DNA of 64,000 bases, taken from contig NC_092356.1 in NCBI RefSeq assembly GCF_963676685.1, positions 45,905,601 to 45,969,600 of the forward strand. The letters are read 5' to 3'. The stretch is from Mytilus edulis. Its lineage: Eukaryota > Mollusca > Bivalvia > Mytilida > Mytilidae. The notes below the pieces were generated by a model. It was not told the DNA's origin. It saw only the letters and a program-made list of their open reading frames with translations, and made no database searches. The first letter of the stretch is position 1, and every line of letters starts with the position of its first letter. The translations under genes and the position numbers were made by a program. Shown here piece after piece: positions 38,754 to 51,525 of this stretch.

Positions 38754-38789
38754 CTTTTACAGTTTGCTGCAAACCTGACGGTAACATAG
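38754..38789 (-). CDS. 36-nt hinge exon
   Basis: A phase 1-1 exon with acceptor ATCTTTTTTAG and donor AAAG|GTAAGC. It encodes twelve polar residues including LPSGLQQTVK. It immediately precedes the four-exon unknown module, in the same place as the two 33-nt hinge exons in front of the second module copy. Confidence 0.6.
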
Positions 38790-38809
38790 CTAAAAAAGAT
38801 CAGGCATTA

Positions 38810-40430
38810 AATACCTATATGTTTCTTCATTTGTATACCATTCTATTAAGACATTAATACGCAGGTAAAGATAGGTACAATTTTATTTGTAGTTCACAGG
38901 TTAAAAATCGGAAAATTTCTAAAATAAAACCACACTTGAAAGAAGATCGACAAAATTATGCCAAAAAGATTTGAAATAAACAAAAATCAAAATCAAAGTT
39001 AAAAAAAAAACAATAGACAGTCCTCAATACTCGAAAAGACGAACATTAAATAAGACAAAATTATCACAACTGCTACATAAATCATACAGATTTAACTGCA
39101 CACCGATGACCGCCCACATACTGTATTCCTCTATTTGTTTCGGTATTTACAAGACCTCATGATACAAATTCAAAAAACATTTTATAACAGACCTTGAACA
39201 TATAAGATGTAAAAACTCATTGAAATGTGGTTGTCTGATTGGAAAATAATATCCTCAAAATATCTAAAAATAGAATTAAAGAACTTTGCAAAATGTTTTT
39301 TCCTTTTGCCTTTGAGTCTTAAAGACGGTTATCAACTAGCCGATTAGTAAAGACAATCTTGAACATACGATATATATATATATATAAAAACATTTGTGTA
39401 TATAAAAGACACATGATGTATGCCTCGATGAAGCAGCAACTCAATGATACGGGGAAAAATTACCTAGACAGAAAAACTAACCATTGATCAATATATAACT
39501 AATTTGGTGGATGAATGTGTACATGGTTGTTTATCTTTTATCTTTCACTTTCTATACGTTTCTACAGGGTACATTTGCAAAACGGTTTTTATTTAACAAA
39601 TATAAATGACGAACTTAAAAGAAAGATATTGAAACCTTTAAATGACAGTACTGATTTTTAATCTTGCAATTGGTTTTTGTCTTTGTTAGTCCTTTTTTTA
39701 ATAATACCTATTTAGTTATATATGACATATTTTCATCAATTTCATCAATTTCACAAATCATAAATGTACTCACGCATAGATCCTAAGCCCGATATATGTG
39801 TTGTTGCTGCACAATATACAAAAACAAATGCAAAAAGACACAAGTAAAAATGTATACCAGTTAACGACAACAAAACATGTTTTGCCTCTCTTTTACGACA
39901 TAGGAGTCTAAATTTAAAAAACAAACGACTGTTACATGCATGTCTTTTAAAGACAATATGCTAACATAACATGCTAGATCAATGTATTAAATGTCCGGGA
40001 AAACAGAATATACACGTATGTATTATTGCAATTTACTTTGAAATAGCGTGTAGTAGTTATGAGTACTAGTATATATATATTTTATTGGTTTTTGTTTTAC
40101 TGAACTTATGAGTGAATATAGAGGATGTGGTATGAGTGTCAATCAGACTAATCTCCAACCAAGTTACAATATATAAAAAAAAGTAAAGAATTATAGGTCG
40201 AAGCACTTCAGCGAATGGGAACAATTTGTTTATACGTTGTTCTATTCAAACACTGTCACGGATAGGAGAAGGCATATTATCCAATATTTTCAATGGAAAC
40301 ATGCCAAAATAAAGTTTAGAATTGTATTCCTCACAAATAGATAGAGGTCATACTGTAATATATATTAAGTATTAGTAAAACTGTCTTGAAAAGACTCATC
40401 TTTGTAATAATAAATTCGACTATATTCAAC
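38810..40430. other. Intron between the two hinge exons
   Basis: AT-rich, with a short (AT)n tract near 39370-39385 and a TGTGGTATGAGTGTCAAT repeat at 40118-40215. Nothing coding was seen. Confidence 0.5.
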
Positions 40431-40434
40431 CTAC

Positions 40435-40452
40435 CAGCAGGTGTTGTCGACA
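40435..40452 (-). CDS. 18-nt hinge exon
   Basis: A short phase 1-1 exon with acceptor TTATTTTCAG and donor G|GTAGGT. It encodes a Ser/Thr/Pro-rich stretch (VSTTPA), typical of a flexible, possibly O-glycosylated linker. It joins EGF exon 6 to the next hinge exon. Confidence 0.6.
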
Positions 40453-41471
40453 CTGAAAATAACACCAAAATATATAATAGTTGTTAGCTATGAGTTGGGT
40501 ATGCTGTATATATTTATATATATCACCACAGACAACTCACCACAAAAGATCAAATGACACCAAAATTAACAACTAAAGGTCACCGTACAGACATCAAACA
40601 TGAGCAAATTCCATACCGCTTAGTCAGCTATAAAAGGCCTCGAAATGACGACCGTTATAAAATTCAAGCCAGAAAATAAACATATGTAAATAATAATAAT
40701 AATGTACAAAAAAATGAACAACCTTCGTTCTTATTAATACAGTCAATTGCAATTTCAGCTGTACTCCCCTTTCATTATTTGAATTTCCAAGCTAAAATGT
40801 GTATTATTCCTGTTCCTTGTTTTATGCTGTTGGTTTTCAAGTCCAGCAAATATAAAAAAAAGCTTCAATTTGTTTATTTTCTTTTGTTACCTCTTCTGAC
40901 ATCGGACTCGGACTTCTCTTGAACTGAATTTTACTGTGCGTATTGTTATGCGTTTACTTTTCTATACTGGCTAGAGGTATAGGGAGAGGGTTTAGATCTC
41001 TTAAACATGTTTAACCCCGTTGCATTTATGCGCCTGTCCCAAGTCAGAAGCCTCTGGCCTTTGTTAGTCTTGTATCATTTTAATTTAAGTTTCTTGTGTA
41101 TAATTTGGGGTTTAGTATGACGTCCATTATCACTGAACTAGTATATATATTTGTTTAGGGGCCAGCCGAAGGACGCCTCTGGTGCCGGAATTTCTCGCGG
41201 CATTGAAGACCTATTTGTGACCTTCTGCTGTTGTCTATTCTATAGTCGTGTTGTTGTCTCTTAAACACATGTACATTCCCCATTTCCATTCTCAATTTTA
41301 TTAAGATACTACTGGACATTACATTTGTTTTAAAAATATGGTGATCCTGGATATTGAAAAGATTTAGTAAACAATTAAAAGCATTTTTCCGTATGCACAT
41401 GAGAAATCGCAATCTTTTTGCCGTCTAATTTTTGACAAAAAGCATAGAAAATGATTTTTTGTTACATGTAC

Positions 41472-41576
41472 CTGTTTGACAATTACGTCCAGCATATCCA
41501 ATCTGACATTGACAATAATAATCAGTCTTTCCGTTGTAACATGCGCCACGTCCATTACAAGGATCTGGACTACAAT
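41472..41576 (-). CDS. EGF-like domain exon 6
   Basis: A 105-nt phase 1-1 exon (C-SPDP-C start, spacing 4-5-8-1-8, GYAGRNC end). The acceptor is TTTTATGAAG and the donor ACAG|GTACAT. It is the last EGF domain before the hinge and the unknown module. Confidence 0.86.
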
Positions 41577-43110
41577 CTTCATAAAAGAAGGTATAAAAAT
41601 AAATGTTCACACGTTTAATAGTGTCTTGAACTATTATTTAATGTCCAGAGTGTCTTGTTACATAAAGCGCTACAACAAAACTTTATTACTAGTGTTCTGA
41701 AAAATATATCAGTGTATTATTCTATCGAAATCAAAAGTTTTTTAAATGATATTTGTTCAATAAATTGTAATATTCTTAACCCACACTTCAGAAAAATGCA
41801 TCAACATATAAAAGAGAACGATATAAAATCAATATCCTGGATTTATGTGTTTCAACACCAATTCAATCAATCGGCATAGAGGAAATTTCTTCAAGTTGCT
41901 CTTCTCAGATGATTCAGGTATTCGTTTTTATTTTGATATTTTTTGGCAAATTCACAAGAAGGATACTTTACTGAATAAACAGTATATTTGGATGATTTGA
42001 AGATCCTATTTTCTTGTTCATTAATTTGCATTAAAAATTAAGGGTAGATGTAGCATAAACATAATTAAATCTGTCCAAAAATCAGAGTGCCGTTTTTCGA
42101 TAGTTTCAGGAACATTGAGATGCTAGTAACAACGGTGCTTTTGAACCTAATGAACCTTGAATTTCAACGTTAGTAATTTGTTTTAGAAGAACATATATTC
42201 CTGATTCGAGCATCATTGGAGAGATACTAGTGCGCATCTGGCGCAGTAAAATTGGTGGTAAGTTAATGTTATGACAGCTTATACGATTCATCGAATAAGG
42301 GGTTTGCTAAATATTGGCTCAGTTTGAAATTAGTATTTACGATCTTAAATTAAACTGCCAGTACAGTTCATCCTAATGTACTTTACATTTGGATTCCTGC
42401 GAGATAAACAAATGTTGTTCACTGTTCGAATAATAAACTAATTCACAAAATAAAAATCGAATCCCTTGTTTCTGAACTATTGGTTAGTACAAAAGACGAT
42501 TGGACATAATTGCGAATGAGACCAGTCACTACCATATATCACATACGTTAACGTTAACAGTTATAGGTAAATGTACAGCCTACTGTTCGATCTGTGTTCA
42601 TTTCAATTGCTTAACCTATTTTTCGGAACATTGAACGAATCATTTGTGTTTTTTTCCCTTTTGGCAACGGAATTTTAGTATATCAACTATTCGTTGTGTC
42701 TGTTTTACATAGTTTATCTTTCACTATGAAAGACGAAAGGAGGCAGATATGCGATAAGCGTAATTGTTTGTACAAGTCAACTTACATTTTGAACAATCAC
42801 AGAGGATATTTTGATAAAATATTAATTGATTTGGACGTAAGATTAAATTTTCTTGTACATGTGTATTATGAAAAAAAAACTTTCAAAGACCAAATGATAA
42901 TATTTTCATATGCAAAGAAATGCTCATGTTCAAATACAGTATTGTTAGTCACTATTATGTCTCCTTCAAGGCTATGTGCGATGGTAAATTCATTGTAAAA
43001 CAATATCTCTTTTGTTTCTTTATATTAGTTTTCGTCTTTTTTCTTCAATCCTTAACACACTTACAGATTGAAAAATTAAAAAAAAAAATGCAGATGTAAA
43101 TTATACTCAC

Positions 43111-43119
43111 GACTCACAG
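43111..43119 (-). CDS. 9-nt microexon, EGF5-EGF6 linker
   Basis: CTGTGAGTC on the minus strand, with acceptor TTTTATCTAG and donor GTGAGTA. It encodes Pro-Val-Ser with the preceding base; the next junction residue is His. Confidence 0.65.
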
Positions 43120-43455
43120 CTAGATAAAAAAAATAAAATGATAAATGAAAAGATAAGTTCAAAGAAAAATAGTATGTTTATTTGACGTTTCATTTATTAC
43201 GTTTCGTATAAACATACATGTTAAATGAAATAATTTATACGGGATGATATTAATTGAGATACTATGATCAAATTCACCTTTTCAAGTTATGATGATTGCT
43301 ACATAGAAGGATAACATTATAGTCTGTATGATATCGTTGTTAGTGTATTCAATAATTGAATGATCGTGGCTGTTATATACAAATCACTATTTTCTTAATC
43401 CATTTTTATCAATTTCCATCTTGAACTTAAATAAGCATTTATCTTAACTACTCAC

Positions 43456-43560
43456 GTGCAGCACATGTTTGTCCTGTATATCCTTGATGGCAGGAACATG
43501 TAAACCCGGTCTGTGTATTATGACAGATGCCATTACCGTTACATGGATCAGGAGAACAAT
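43456..43560 (-). CDS. EGF-like domain exon 5
   Basis: A 105-nt phase 1-1 exon (C-SPDP-C start, spacing 4-5-8-1-8, GYTGQTC end) with donor GCAC|GTGAGT. A degraded reverse-transcriptase retroelement (43765-44790) sits about 200 bp upstream in the same intron. Confidence 0.87.
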
Positions 43561-43764
43561 CTAAAAGATGTCATACAAAAGGTAAAAAACGTACAAATTT
43601 AAAGCAGATAAATATAAACTTTGATAATTTGCTAAGTTTACGTCTTTACTCAAGAGAACATAATACTAGAAGTTTAATTAAACGAAAAAGTATGCCCTAT
43701 TCTGAATTTAAAACGTGTAACTTAATATTTCTTCTTTTATAATCAAAATGATTTAACAAACAAA

Positions 43765-44790
43765 TACATACAGTGTAAAAGAGGGACGACAGATACCATG
43801 CAGCGGGACAGTCAAACTCATAAATCGAAAATAATCTGACAACGCCGTGGCTAAAAATGAAAAGGGCAAACAGACAAACAATAGTACAAATGACACAACA
43901 TAGAAAACTAAAGAATAAGCAACACGAACCCCACCAAAAATTAGGAATGATCTCATTTGCTCCGTAAGGGTAAGCAGATCCTGCTCCACATACGGCACCC
44001 GTCGTGTTGCTCATGTTATAACAAATTCGGTAAATAGTCTAATTCAGTAGGTAACATTCATGAAACGGAAGGGGATTGTAGTTACGACGTAAGGAACATA
44101 TCCGATATCATTTGTGAAACGGTTATTCCATAATGGTCAACCAACTCGTGATGGCGTCCGTAAAACTTACGAAGGGATGAATTTAACTTCACCATTTGGA
44201 ACTCTTGGTTTAATAGCTACATTGTGAGCAGCAACACTCTTTCAAGAAAATCATGATAGGAAATGTAAGCACGGGAATATCGTACCAATTGGGAGATATC
44301 TACCCCGTTGGCAGGTGCTGCTGAAATGTTGCTACTTAGAAATGGAAAAGTTCACAATTGGAAAGCTTAAATCCTCTCTTTTGTCGTAAAGTTTTGTTTT
44401 TAACCGACCCTCATTGTCTATTTCTAGATGTAAGTCAAGATATGAGGCCGACTTAACTGTATCTGTTGTATCCTTTATCTGTATTTCGATGGGATAGATG
44501 AGTTCAATATAGTCACCAGCTTTTGAATTATTTAGTGAAAGAACATCATCTATATAGCGGAAAGTAGAGTTAAGTGATATTGCTAACTTCTACTCTTTCT
44601 TCCTTAAAAGTTCCTGTTTGAAGTCAGCCTCATTATAATAAAGAAATATGTTGGCAAAAAGAAAGGCACAATTGATTCCCATTGGAATCTGTTTGATGAG
44701 ACTATGCAAGGAGAATGGGTCTCATAAGACAGGTGTTCTTTTAATACAGGTTAAATCTATATGACATGCCTTACAGAGGGACTTAATATT
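43765..44790 (-). pseudogene. Reverse-transcriptase retroelement copy in the EGF4-EGF5 intron
   Basis: It keeps FRYIDDVLSLNNSK with the intact YIDD, followed by KDTTDTVKSASYLDLHLEI, but has an in-frame TAG shortly before YIDD and several frameshifts after it. The 3' tail (43765-44020) matches those at 5100-5340 and 5500-5735. It is a dead copy inserted in the same orientation as the host gene. Confidence 0.7.
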
Positions 44791-45170
44791 AATGGTTTTT
44801 GCTTAATACAGGTGGTTTCTTAAGCAGGTTTGATTGAAATAGTTAGAAGAACAGGTAATAAATATGAAAGTGAAATACAAAACTGATTACCAACGGATTT
44901 GATGTTATTAATTACATAATAGAATTTAAAGATGAAGTTCTCAAGAAGTATAGCGTAAGAATCATGAACAAAGTGACAGATAGATTTTGTTATAAATAAG
45001 ACTGTTTGTTTTCCCGTGTGAATGATTTTACACTAGTCTTTTTTTGAGCCCTTCAGCTTACTGTACTTTCACCTATGATGTGTTTTTTTCCTTTACAAAT
45101 TATGACTTGGATGGAGAGTTGTCTCATTGCACTCATATCACATCTTCTTATATCTATGTAGCACCATTGC

Positions 45171-45374
<204 letters not shown>

Positions 45375-45422
45375 GTGATAAAAAAAACTGTATTGACGTG
45401 TCCATAATATCCATATACTTAC

Positions 45423-45431
45423 GCATGACGC
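45423..45431 (-). CDS. 9-nt microexon, EGF4-EGF5 linker
   Basis: GCGTCATGC on the minus strand, between acceptor AATTATTTTCAG and donor GTAAGTA. It encodes Ser-Val-Met with the flanking base, and the next junction residue becomes His. A long (ATT)n microsatellite begins about 48 bp beyond the donor in the intron. Confidence 0.65.
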
Positions 45432-45974
45432 CTGAAAATAATTAAAACAATAGTTTAAAAATATTTTGAAAATAAAGACTCTTAAAAGAAACAGTTGTTG
45501 ATAACTCTTAAATACAAACTTTTAACATCAAACAAAGCGTTTAGTGTTGACAAATATACAACCCAATGTGTCTTGAACAAAATGAAAAATGAATAAAGAT
45601 GTGTAGAAATGTTGGGAAACGTTCAAGCTGTATAGATCCGATGTCATGTATATCTGTTTATGACAACTACATGTAAACCTTAGGAAAGCAATACTAAATC
45701 AAAATTGTCACAACATATAGAGATGTCAAACAAAACAAATATTTAAAACAAAAAAGATAAATGCACTAAAAAACGGATACCCGGCTTGCAATTTAGTACG
45801 CCAGAAATTATAAAAATTATGAGTGGAGCTCATGGCTTAGATCCCTCTAACTCTAAATACTTCGTCTCTGTATCAATTAGTGAGTTTTTCCTAATTTAAT
45901 TGAACAACACAATACACCTCGAGTTGTTAAATATATATATATATATATGTAGAATTGTTCTTCACTCAACTTAC

Positions 45975-46079
45975 TGCGTTCACAATTTTGTCCTGTGTAG
46001 CCGGCATGGCAATTGCAAAAGTAACCTTGTTTGCCGTCATAACAGCTTCCATGACCCTTGCAAGGATCTGGTAAACAAT
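45975..46079 (-). CDS. EGF-like domain exon 4
   Basis: A 105-nt phase 1-1 exon (C-LPDP-C start, spacing 4-5-8-1-8, GYTGQNC end). The acceptor is ATTTTTTTAG and the donor CGCA|GTAAGT. The last base is A rather than G, so inclusion of the following microexon gives Ser at the junction. Confidence 0.87.
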
Positions 46080-46424
46080 CTAAAAAAATAAAAGTAGTGA
46101 TATAAAGTTCATAATAATCCAGGTGAACAATGCTAATTTTAATATCTGTTTAGGAATCACTTATACAAATACTCGTTTCTTACATTATTGTTATTACTGA
46201 CGCATGTCGGACGTGTATAGTTTGACTCTCCCTCTGGTATCTTTGGTCCCACTTTTTCAATATCACAATTGAAAAAATATGTTCTCTCAATAAACATGGT
46301 ATTGATGAATAAGGCGTATTTGAAATACAATAACATTGTATTGTCCTTCCAGTATTCACCTTGAAGTTCGAACATATAATGAAATATTAAAATATAGACA
46401 AAATATACTTAAGGAACCTTCAAA

Positions 46425-46620
46425 TTCATAAGTGAAATTGAACTGATAACGCCATGGCAAAAAACGAAAACAAATCAAAGAGACAAACAACAGTACACAA
46501 ATAACATAGAAAACTAAAACCTGAGCAACACGAAACCCACAAAAACATGGGGAGATTACAGGATCTGGAAGGGTGAGCAGATCCTACTTCACTAGTGGCA
46601 GTCGTCGTTTTGTAATGTAA
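46425..46620 (-). repeat. Retroelement 3' tail fragment
   Basis: A solo copy of the tail seen at 43765-44020, with AACGCCATGGC, AGCAACACGAA and GGTGAGCAGATCCT. A weaker related tail remnant is at 13120-13260. Confidence 0.6.
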
Positions 46621-46695
46621 GTATTAGGTAAAATAGGAGTTATACATAAGATGTGAAAAAGATGTGACACAGTCGAAAGAGCAAAATGTACTTAC

Positions 46696-46704
46696 GATTG
46701 GCAA
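46696..46704 (-). CDS. 9-nt microexon, EGF3-EGF4 linker
   Basis: TTGCCAATC on the minus strand, with acceptor TATATTACAG and donor GTAAGTA. It encodes Val-Ala-Asn in phase 1, and the next junction residue becomes His. The large transposon ends only about 50 nt upstream of its acceptor, so the branch point must lie in that short remnant or inside the transposon. Confidence 0.68.
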
Positions 46705-46869
46705 CTGTAATATAAAAAATAAGCATCAAAACAGGTAAAAGCACTTGAACATATAATACAGATGGGTGCGCTCCTAACCTTGACAAAAGTTAACTTAGAG
46801 TTAACTTGTTGACTGCTTTTTAAGTTAACTTGAGAATTTTTAAGCAGACCAGCAAGTTAACTTCGTCTA

Positions 46870-47125
46870 CGGTGGACCAGACCTACGGTCCGCTTTTTTA
46901 TGACTGCTGCAGACCTATCGACGGGTCTGTTCCAGACCAGACCTGTGGACAAGTCTGCTTTTGACCAGTCCTGAGGACAGGTCTGCCCCAGAACAGACCT
47001 GTGGACAGGTCTGCTCCTGACCAGACCTGTGGACAGGTCTGCTTCTGACCAGACCTGTGGACAGGTCTGTTTCTGACCAGACCTGTGGACAAGTCTGCTA
47101 TTGACCAGACCTGGGGACATGTCTG
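46870..47125. repeat. 28-bp GC-rich palindromic minisatellite
   Basis: About eight tandem units of roughly 28 bp, with core CAGACCTGTGGACAGGTCTG, itself an almost perfect palindrome. It lies in the left subterminal zone of the outer element. It is much richer in G and C than its surroundings. Confidence 0.85.
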
Positions 47126-47438
47126 CTTATGAAATGTTATCGTTTTTGCGACTTTTCATATCAGACTTGAGCTTTATTAAAATATGTATAAACAACATTC
47201 GCATTGTTCTTCCCAAGAAGGCCTCTGATAGCAAATTTCTTTTATTACTCGCTATACTCTACTAGACATTATTAATAACAACACAATTCTTTCTTTTTTT
47301 ATTTTTATATATTCTTATAAACATTAGTCAATTACATAGAGCTATCATATTTTTTTAATTGGAAGTCGGATAGAAATTAGGGTGATCCAACGCATCGGAA
47401 CAACATTCGTATATCATGGGATATCAACATCTTTGTCG

Positions 47439-50360
47439 GGTTGCACTAATGACAGGACGATTGCCCGGATAGTGACAGGACGGTTGACCGGACGACATAT
47501 AAATAGTCATAACTTTTTTGTTATTTAGTAGATTTGTTTAAAATTTGTAGACCTTAAAGATATTAAAGTATATCTTATGAAAATCAAACAAAATAAGTGA
47601 AAAAAAATATTTTTGAGCAAATAAAGTTGACCGGACGGTATTCACATACGCAGATATACGCTTTAAATATATATTGAAATGATCAACGCAAGTGTTTTAA
47701 CATATCTCCTTTGTTTTACAATATTCGTCTATGAGATTAATAAATATATTATACGAAAATGTAAACTTCATGATAAACAAAAATGTTTTTCTGCCAAAAA
47801 AATTAACCGGACGGTGTTCACATTCGCTAATGTACAAGTAGATTATACATGTATGTTAATAAAAAAAAATAAGGATTAACAATATTTAAGCAGCTGATTT
47901 AAGTCATGAAACTGAGAAATCTGTGACGTCAATAAATACATGAAAATATAAACTTTTTGGAAAAAAAATGTTTTTCTTCAAAATAAAGTTGACCGGACTG
48001 AATTCACATTCGCCGATGTAATTTAACAGAGACATTGTGTCATATGATACAAGAGATTCGCAAATCTAATAGAGTCTATAGTTGTAATTTATGTGTCTGG
48101 TTTTAAATATATTAACAGGATCGACACAAGTGTTAATGACTCTTTTTTTTCATAAGCATTTTTTCAATGTCATTAGCAGCATATCTCAATCTTAGTAGAT
48201 TTTGGTGTTGATACAGCCTTCTGTTTTGAAGGTGTTTTCAACTTGGCTGGTGTTTTCAACTTGGCTGATGTCTATTACTTGACTGGTGTTTTTGGAGGCT
48301 GAGGTTCCAAGGGTAGGGACACTCAAATAAGTGTGCCTCCTAAGAGTCCGCGAAACTCTCAGGATTCACGATTTTGCGTAATATTTTTCATAGCTTCTGG
48401 GCCGGGGTCTTGAACGGCCGCCACATCCCTCACCGAATGGCGAATATATTTTGCCTCACTTTTAAAAGAATCTAGTTAAGCCCCTAGATACAGTAGAAAT
48501 GAATTCTATATAATAGTAATCAAACTTCGAATGCTTTCGAAGAAAAACTGAAAGACTATAACAAGGTGATTTTTTTTATGACTGAATTTAAATATAGTGA
48601 CAGACTAGTTAGTGACAGTATTATACTAAAGTAACTTTGTGTTCGATGCCCGTGCAAGGTTAATCCATGTTCCTTTATTTTCTATTATAAAGGGTCAGAA
48701 CACGACTTAATACAAGTTTACTCCTTCAATGTTATAGGTCATATTGCAATACATTGTTGTTATTTTTTCAAATGATTTGATACCGGGAGATTGGTGATCT
48801 CACTTTAATTTAATGCATGTCAGCTATCTAGTTTTATCTGAGATTTTGTATTGTTTAATATAAAACGTGTATGCAATTCACTGTAATCTTTGATTGGATT
48901 CTAATTGCCAACTGATTATATATAAGTTAATTCAATTAAATGTATTTGATGTCTCAGGTGTGAAAACTTAAATGACATGATTATTGGCTTGATTGGTGAT
49001 TACGACAGGTGTCAAAATTAGATAGTAATCTTAATTACTTAATAAATATTTTAAATATCAGGTCTTCTAGTGTGCTGGTGAACTTACTCAGGTCAACATT
49101 TTGGGCTCAAAGTTTTTATTATATTTATAAAGCTCACAGATTCCTTAATTTCATGGCTAGATATTTAACATGTGACGATCTGTACAATATATTTAAAGCA
49201 TATATCGGGAAATGTGAATTCCGTTCGGTCAACTTTATTTGCTCAAAAATATCTTGTTTACTATAGATTTAATATTTTTGTATAACATATTTATAAATCT
49301 CCAAAATTTCGTAATTTCATGGACAAATATGGTAAAATAAAAGAGATATTCAAATTCAAATTCAAAATATTTTATTGGACAAAGCACATATGATACAATG
49401 CGTATTCCAAGATACAGTCAAACACATTAAACATGACAATTTATGCAAATACAACATAAAGAAAACATTTCAAGTACTAATTATATATATAATATCACCG
49501 TACATGTATTACAGAGTATTATACTTATGGTAGACCAACTGACATTAGATTTTTATTACGAAGTTCAAAAGCTTGACTTAAATAATTACATATTTGTCTG
49601 GTATCAACCAGATTTACTGGGTTAAGTAAATAAATCGTTGATTTATATAGATATTAACATTTGTGTCGACCATTTCAATATATTTAAAGCATATATATTG
49701 GCGAATGTGAATTCCGTCCGGTCAACTTTTTTTTGAAGAAAAACATTTCTATGTACTGTAAATTTTATATTTTAATATCAAGTATTTATTGATCTCTTAG
49801 ATTTTTTAGTTTCGTGTAAAAATATTGTAAAACAAATAAGATATTAACACTTCTTTTGATTAGTTCAATATAATTAACGCGTACATCAACGTATGTGAAT
49901 ACCGTCCAGTCAACTTTTTATGGAGAAAAACATTTTTTTTTACTTTGAAGTTTATATAAGTGGGGGCCTACTGGCTGACCTAAGAAGGGGCCCGCTCCAG
50001 TCACGCTTCAGTGATTCCCTATATAAGCAACCCGGCCCCCTCTAAATCCGCCTATGCAGATTCCGGAATTTTGTTGACAAATATTGTAAAACAAAAGAGA
50101 TATTAACACTTGTTACCGACCAGTTGAATATATGTATAGTATTTAACGGCGAGTGTGAATACCGTCCGGTCAACTTTATTTGCTCAAAATTTTTTTTTTC
50201 ACTTATTTTGTTTGATTTTCATAAAATATATTTTAATATCTTTAAGGTCTACAAATATTAAACAAATCTACTGAATAACAAAAAAGTTATGACTATTTAT
50301 ATGTCGTCCGGTCAACCGTCCTGTCACGATCCGGGCAATCGTCCTGTCATTAGTGCTTCC
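47439..50360. mobile_element. 2.9-kb foldback / MULE-like element with 11-bp target duplication
   Basis: CATCTTTGTCG occurs directly before (47428-47438) and after (50361-50371) the element. The termini match as inverted repeats: GCACTAATGACAGGACGATT and the bases that follow are identical at both ends for 28 bp, after a GGTT/GGAA start. Long inverted arms follow (about 47439-48020 and 49200-50360). They are built from units that each contain GTTGACCGGAC next to CACATTCGC-like sequence. An 11-bp target duplication with long compound arms fits Mutator-like or foldback elements. Confidence 0.8.
48192..48471 (-). pseudogene. Captured coding fragment inside the foldback element
   Basis: On the minus strand an open stretch encodes a plausible, evenly composed peptide (contains YIRHSVRDVAAVQDPGPEAM), ending at TGA (48359-48361). 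A neighbouring frame then stays open with Ser/Thr/Gln-rich coding-like sequence (NTSQVIDISQVENTSQVENT) to TAA at 48192. The switch of frame implies an indel. The GC content is higher than the flanks. No family was recognised. It looks like a host gene piece carried by the element, in the manner of Pack-MULEs. Confidence 0.45.
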
Positions 50361-50487
50361 CATCTTTGTCGACGTTACTTCGTTCCCCGTGTTTTACTTG
50401 TCCCTTCATAATTTTTACTTTAAGCATTTATACATGCATGGGTATTTCATTGTTATTCTACTTATTTGGATTGGATTTACTATTCTT

Positions 50488-50637
50488 TTTCCGCAGAATA
50501 TTCTAACGAAAATTGTACAGTTGTACAGTGTCCGGATATGTACGATGTGGTAAAACTACCAACAATCTCGTCAAATTCGTCAGATTTGTCGAGAGATTTG
50601 TGCACATGTCTATTGAATGAAATAGTTGTCACTTGAC
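50488..50637 (+). CDS. Possible plus-strand terminal exon inside the outer element
   Basis: After a good polypyrimidine acceptor (ATTCTTTTTCCGCAG) an open frame of about 49 codons runs to TGA at 50635-50637. It encodes NENCTVVQCPDMYDVVKLP, then a Ser-rich stretch and a CTC motif. The composition is coding-like, and no repeat explains it. No companion exons were identified, so it may be a captured fragment or chance. Confidence 0.3.
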
Positions 50638-51525
50638 GTTTAACTACAAACAAAATCAATCAACTGACATAATAGATTAACAGTATACTATTACCAGAAG
50701 AGAACTGGTACTTGGATGATGCGGCCTAATAGTTTTGTTTTACACACCCTAGTGACTGTTCAATATTATGAATACAGAGATGAAACGCTGACATTCTCAA
50801 TGTATGCGGAAAAAAAATTGCATTAATTGTTTTCCTTATTGCTTACATTTGCCGTCCTACTAACATGTTCACAGGAGTGCCAGGAAAAGACATAATTAGG
50901 AGCCATCCCAACAGCGGTCATTTATTTTATACATTTAATCCAGACATCAAAAATATGGCTGATTTACTATGCGGATATATATAGATTTTTAAATTAAAGT
51001 GCACATATGCAGGTCAGTTTTTTGTCGATGCAGTCAAATAATTTTGTTGTATAAGTCAGCATGAGGTATCAACTCTACTGAAATTTTGTTACGTATCAAT
51101 ATTTTGAATAAAAGGAGGACATGCTGACATCCAAAATTAATGCGAACAAAAATTTGTTGTTATTATATTGCAATATTACTGTCCAAAATGTATTATACAT
51201 TGAATCCTGGCATAAAAAAATATGGCTTATTTACTATGCGGGTATACATGGTATATAGATTTACAAATTAAAGTGCACATATGGTCAGTTTTAGTCAATG
51301 CGGTCAAATCATTTTGTTGTACAAGTCAGCATGAGGTATCAAAACTACTGAAATTTTCTTACATATCAATATTTGGAATAAAAGGAGAACATGCTGGCAC
51401 CCTAAATTTATGCGAACAAAAATTTGTTGTTCATGTTGTTATTGTATTGCAATATACCTGTCCGTTGTATTATACATTGAATCGTGACATAAAAAAATAT
51501 GGCTGATTTACTATGCTGGCATATA

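Noticed and set aside
46857..47120. Repetitive proline/arginine-rich open frame in the outer element
   Set aside because: It is a translation of the 28-bp minisatellite.
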